A DNA stretch of 64,000 bases, taken from positions 50,316 through 114,315 of the forward strand of contig CAUYUJ010015696.1 of assembly GCA_963575745.1 (NCBI GenBank). The letters run 5' to 3'. Source of the stretch: Prorocentrum cordatum (lineage: Eukaryota > Sar > Dinophyceae > Prorocentrales > Prorocentraceae). Each line of letters starts with the position of its first letter. Position 1 is the stretch's first letter. The translations under genes were made by a program, and so were the position numbers. A model generated the notes under the pieces. It ran no database searches. It worked only from the letters and a program-made list of their open reading frames with translations, and was not told the origin of the DNA. Positions 63,097-64,000 of this stretch are shown here, piece after piece.

Positions 63097-63267
63097 GGGA
63101 GGGCTGCCTCCGCCTGAGACGTAAGATTGCTCCCACAGGAGCTCACTGAAAGCGTGAGGGTTGAGATCCCTCGAACTGAAGGGAAACAAGCCACAATGAC
63201 TCGCGAGAGCGACTGCCGCTCTGAAGACTGCTCTCGCAAGCCCAGAAAAAATCTGGGCCAGAACGGC
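63097..63267 (-). promoter_or_regulatory. 5' UTR of the intact LINE
   Basis: About 170 bp between the (TCC)n flank and the ORF1 ATG. It contains GTTCTGGCCCAGATTTTTTC, a CCTTCAGTTCGAGGGA block and CTCAACCCTC. The blocks recur in the same order upstream of the decayed ORF1 at 6,440-6,650, suggesting an internal promoter or processing signal. Confidence 0.5.
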
Positions 63268-63342
63268 TGAGGAGGAGGAGGAGGAGGAGGAGGAGGAGGA
63301 GGAGGAGGGAGGGAGGAGGAGGAGGAGGAGGAGGAGGAGGGA
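63268..63342. repeat. (GGA)n microsatellite on the 5' side of the intact LINE
   Basis: GAG units with GGGAGG interruptions, same orientation as 56,980-57,050. Confidence 0.95.
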
Positions 63343-63354
63343 GGGAGGAGTGCA

Positions 63355-63662
63355 GGACCAGGGCTGCACTGACCTGGGCTTGGGTGCAAGATCCTGCAAC
63401 ATCCTGCGTGATTTTTTGCGGGGCCCTGCGACGCCCGACCGGCCCACGTCTGGACTAGCCCGGATGAGTAGCTTCCCGGCTCGCGCCTCGGGCGCGCCCA
63501 GACTAGACCGGACTTACCCCGGCCACGTCTGGATTAGCCCGGATCAGTAGATTCCCGGCTCGCGCCTCGGGCGCGCCCAGACCAGACCGGCCTTACCCCG
63601 GACCGCAAGGATCACGGACTTGCCCCGGATAGCAGCTATCCCGGGCGCCCAGGGGGGGGCCT
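63355..63662 (+). repeat. 79-bp tandem pair within a CCCGGACCGCAA-type repeat
   Basis: Two nearly identical 79-bp units (CACGTCTGGATTAGCCCGGA to TTACCCCGG) at about 63,445-63,523 and 63,524-63,602, followed by shorter related units. The block ends GGGCGCCCAGGGGGGGGCCTT, like 55,080-55,262. Confidence 0.92.
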
Positions 63663-63666
63663 TGAT

Positions 63667-63846
63667 TGCAGTCGGGGCGTTGACCTAAGGAATCCTGAAT
63701 AAGGAACGAGGCCCCTTTCTTCCATGAGTTAAATTTCGATTCCCCATCGAAAACCTGAGGACAACCTGAGGCAAGCTGCCAAACAATTAAGGAACACGGA
63801 GCCCCTCCCCAACGAAAAGGGTTCCTTGTTCAGCGCCCCGACTGTA
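63667..63846. mobile_element. TIR element, family 8 (single copy)
   Basis: 180 bp. Left CAGTCGGGGCGTTGACCTAA and right read inward CAGTCGGGGCGCTGAACAAG, then GGAA; preceded by TG and followed by TA. The TACAGTCGGGG-type end resembles family 7 (TACAGTGGAGG), pointing to the same transposase type. Confidence 0.82.
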
Positions 63847-64000
63847 GTAGCTTCCCGATGCCAGAGACCGCTCGCGGCGGCCAGGGGGCCCTGCGAGGGC
63901 TCCCTGGAGGCCGAACGCGGCAACAGACCCGTCCGCCTCGGCTCTGCGCACGACGCGCGGAGATCCAGCTGCTTCTCTGCCGTCGGGGGAACCTTCCTGA
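63847..64000. other. Terminal unique stretch
   Basis: GC-rich sequence cut by the window edge; nothing recognised. Confidence 0.4.

Larger units (their letters stand above)
57052..63267 (-). mobile_element. Structurally complete LINE (non-LTR retrotransposon), 6.2 kb
   Basis: In minus-strand order: 5' UTR (63,267-63,097), ORF1 with zinc finger and coiled coil (63,096-61,945), ORF2 with endonuclease, RT, cysteine knuckle, RNase H and terminal cysteine clusters (61,940-57,108), a 35-bp 3' UTR and a poly(A) tail (57,073-57,052). No stop or frameshift interrupts either frame. Both flanks are (GGA)n in the same orientation, so the element sits within a microsatellite. This is the only copy in the window that could be autonomous. 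The order and cysteine motifs match the decayed LINEs at 1-1.7, 5.2-6.65 and 11-13.5 kb, which belong to related lineages. Confidence 0.92.

Noticed and set aside
61945-63389. The upstream 480 codons of the ORF2 frame as a genuine N-terminal extension
   Set aside because: They are Arg/Ser/Pro-rich and overlap ORF1, which has the recognisable zinc finger and coiled coil; the extension also reads through (TCC)n.

Overview
The window looks like nuclear DNA of a dinoflagellate (a Prorocentrum- or Symbiodiniaceae-like genome). This is inferred from several things: high GC, very dense trinucleotide microsatellites, scattered small exons with GT or GC donors and AG acceptors in a sea of repeats, a Mei2-type RNA-binding gene with the dinoflagellate-style KNTF-like N-terminal motif, and non-LTR retrotransposons (LINEs) with endonuclease, reverse transcriptase, RNase H and C-terminal cysteine clusters. 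There is no bacterial gene organisation, rRNA or convincing tRNA. Many very long open frames are only translations of (CTC)n, (ATC)n, (CAC)n or 9-bp satellites and are not called.

Layout. 1-1.7 kb: decayed LINE cut by the window edge, with RT motifs readable on the minus strand. 2.1-3.9 kb: GC-rich CCAAGA-type repeat arrays in opposite orientations. 5.2-6.65 kb: 5' UTR plus ORF1 of a second decayed LINE. 6.7-10.8 kb: microsatellites, degenerate tandem repeats and one candidate exon. 11.0-13.5 kb: a third LINE remnant (RT to RNase H) holding a 34-bp-arm palindrome. 13.6-15.1 kb: tandem repeats, an inverted CCAAGA array and a MITE. 15.3-18.2 kb: at least five exons of an unidentified host gene on the minus strand, with MITEs and microsatellites in its introns. 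19.7-21 kb: very long microsatellites. 21.2-32 kb: many small inverted-repeat elements, a LINE tail and microsatellites. 32.9-34.2 kb: a large CCAAGA array with a 270-bp higher-order unit. 34.9-45.7 kb: degenerate GCATTGC repeats, hairpin elements, a candidate glycosyltransferase exon and more MITEs. 46.2-49.3 kb: a frameshifted Mei2-like gene whose intron contains an RT-bearing LINE flanked by 143-bp direct repeats. 49.3-55.3 kb: MITEs and several satellites, including two separate arrays of the same 9-bp unit. 57.05-63.27 kb: a structurally complete, apparently intact 6.2-kb LINE with 5' UTR, ORF1, ORF2 and a poly(A) tail, inserted inside a (GGA)n microsatellite. 63.35-64 kb: tandem repeats and one more TIR element.

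How the parts work together. The window is a record of mobile-element activity. It holds one potentially autonomous LINE, four or five older LINE fragments of related architecture, and about a dozen families of short (120-210 bp) terminal-inverted-repeat elements, several present two to four times, with 8-9 bp target duplications visible for two families. No DNA transposase is present, so the small elements must depend on enzymes encoded elsewhere. Host genes survive as short exons between these insertions. All exon models here were read by eye from splice signals and codon continuity and should be treated as hypotheses.
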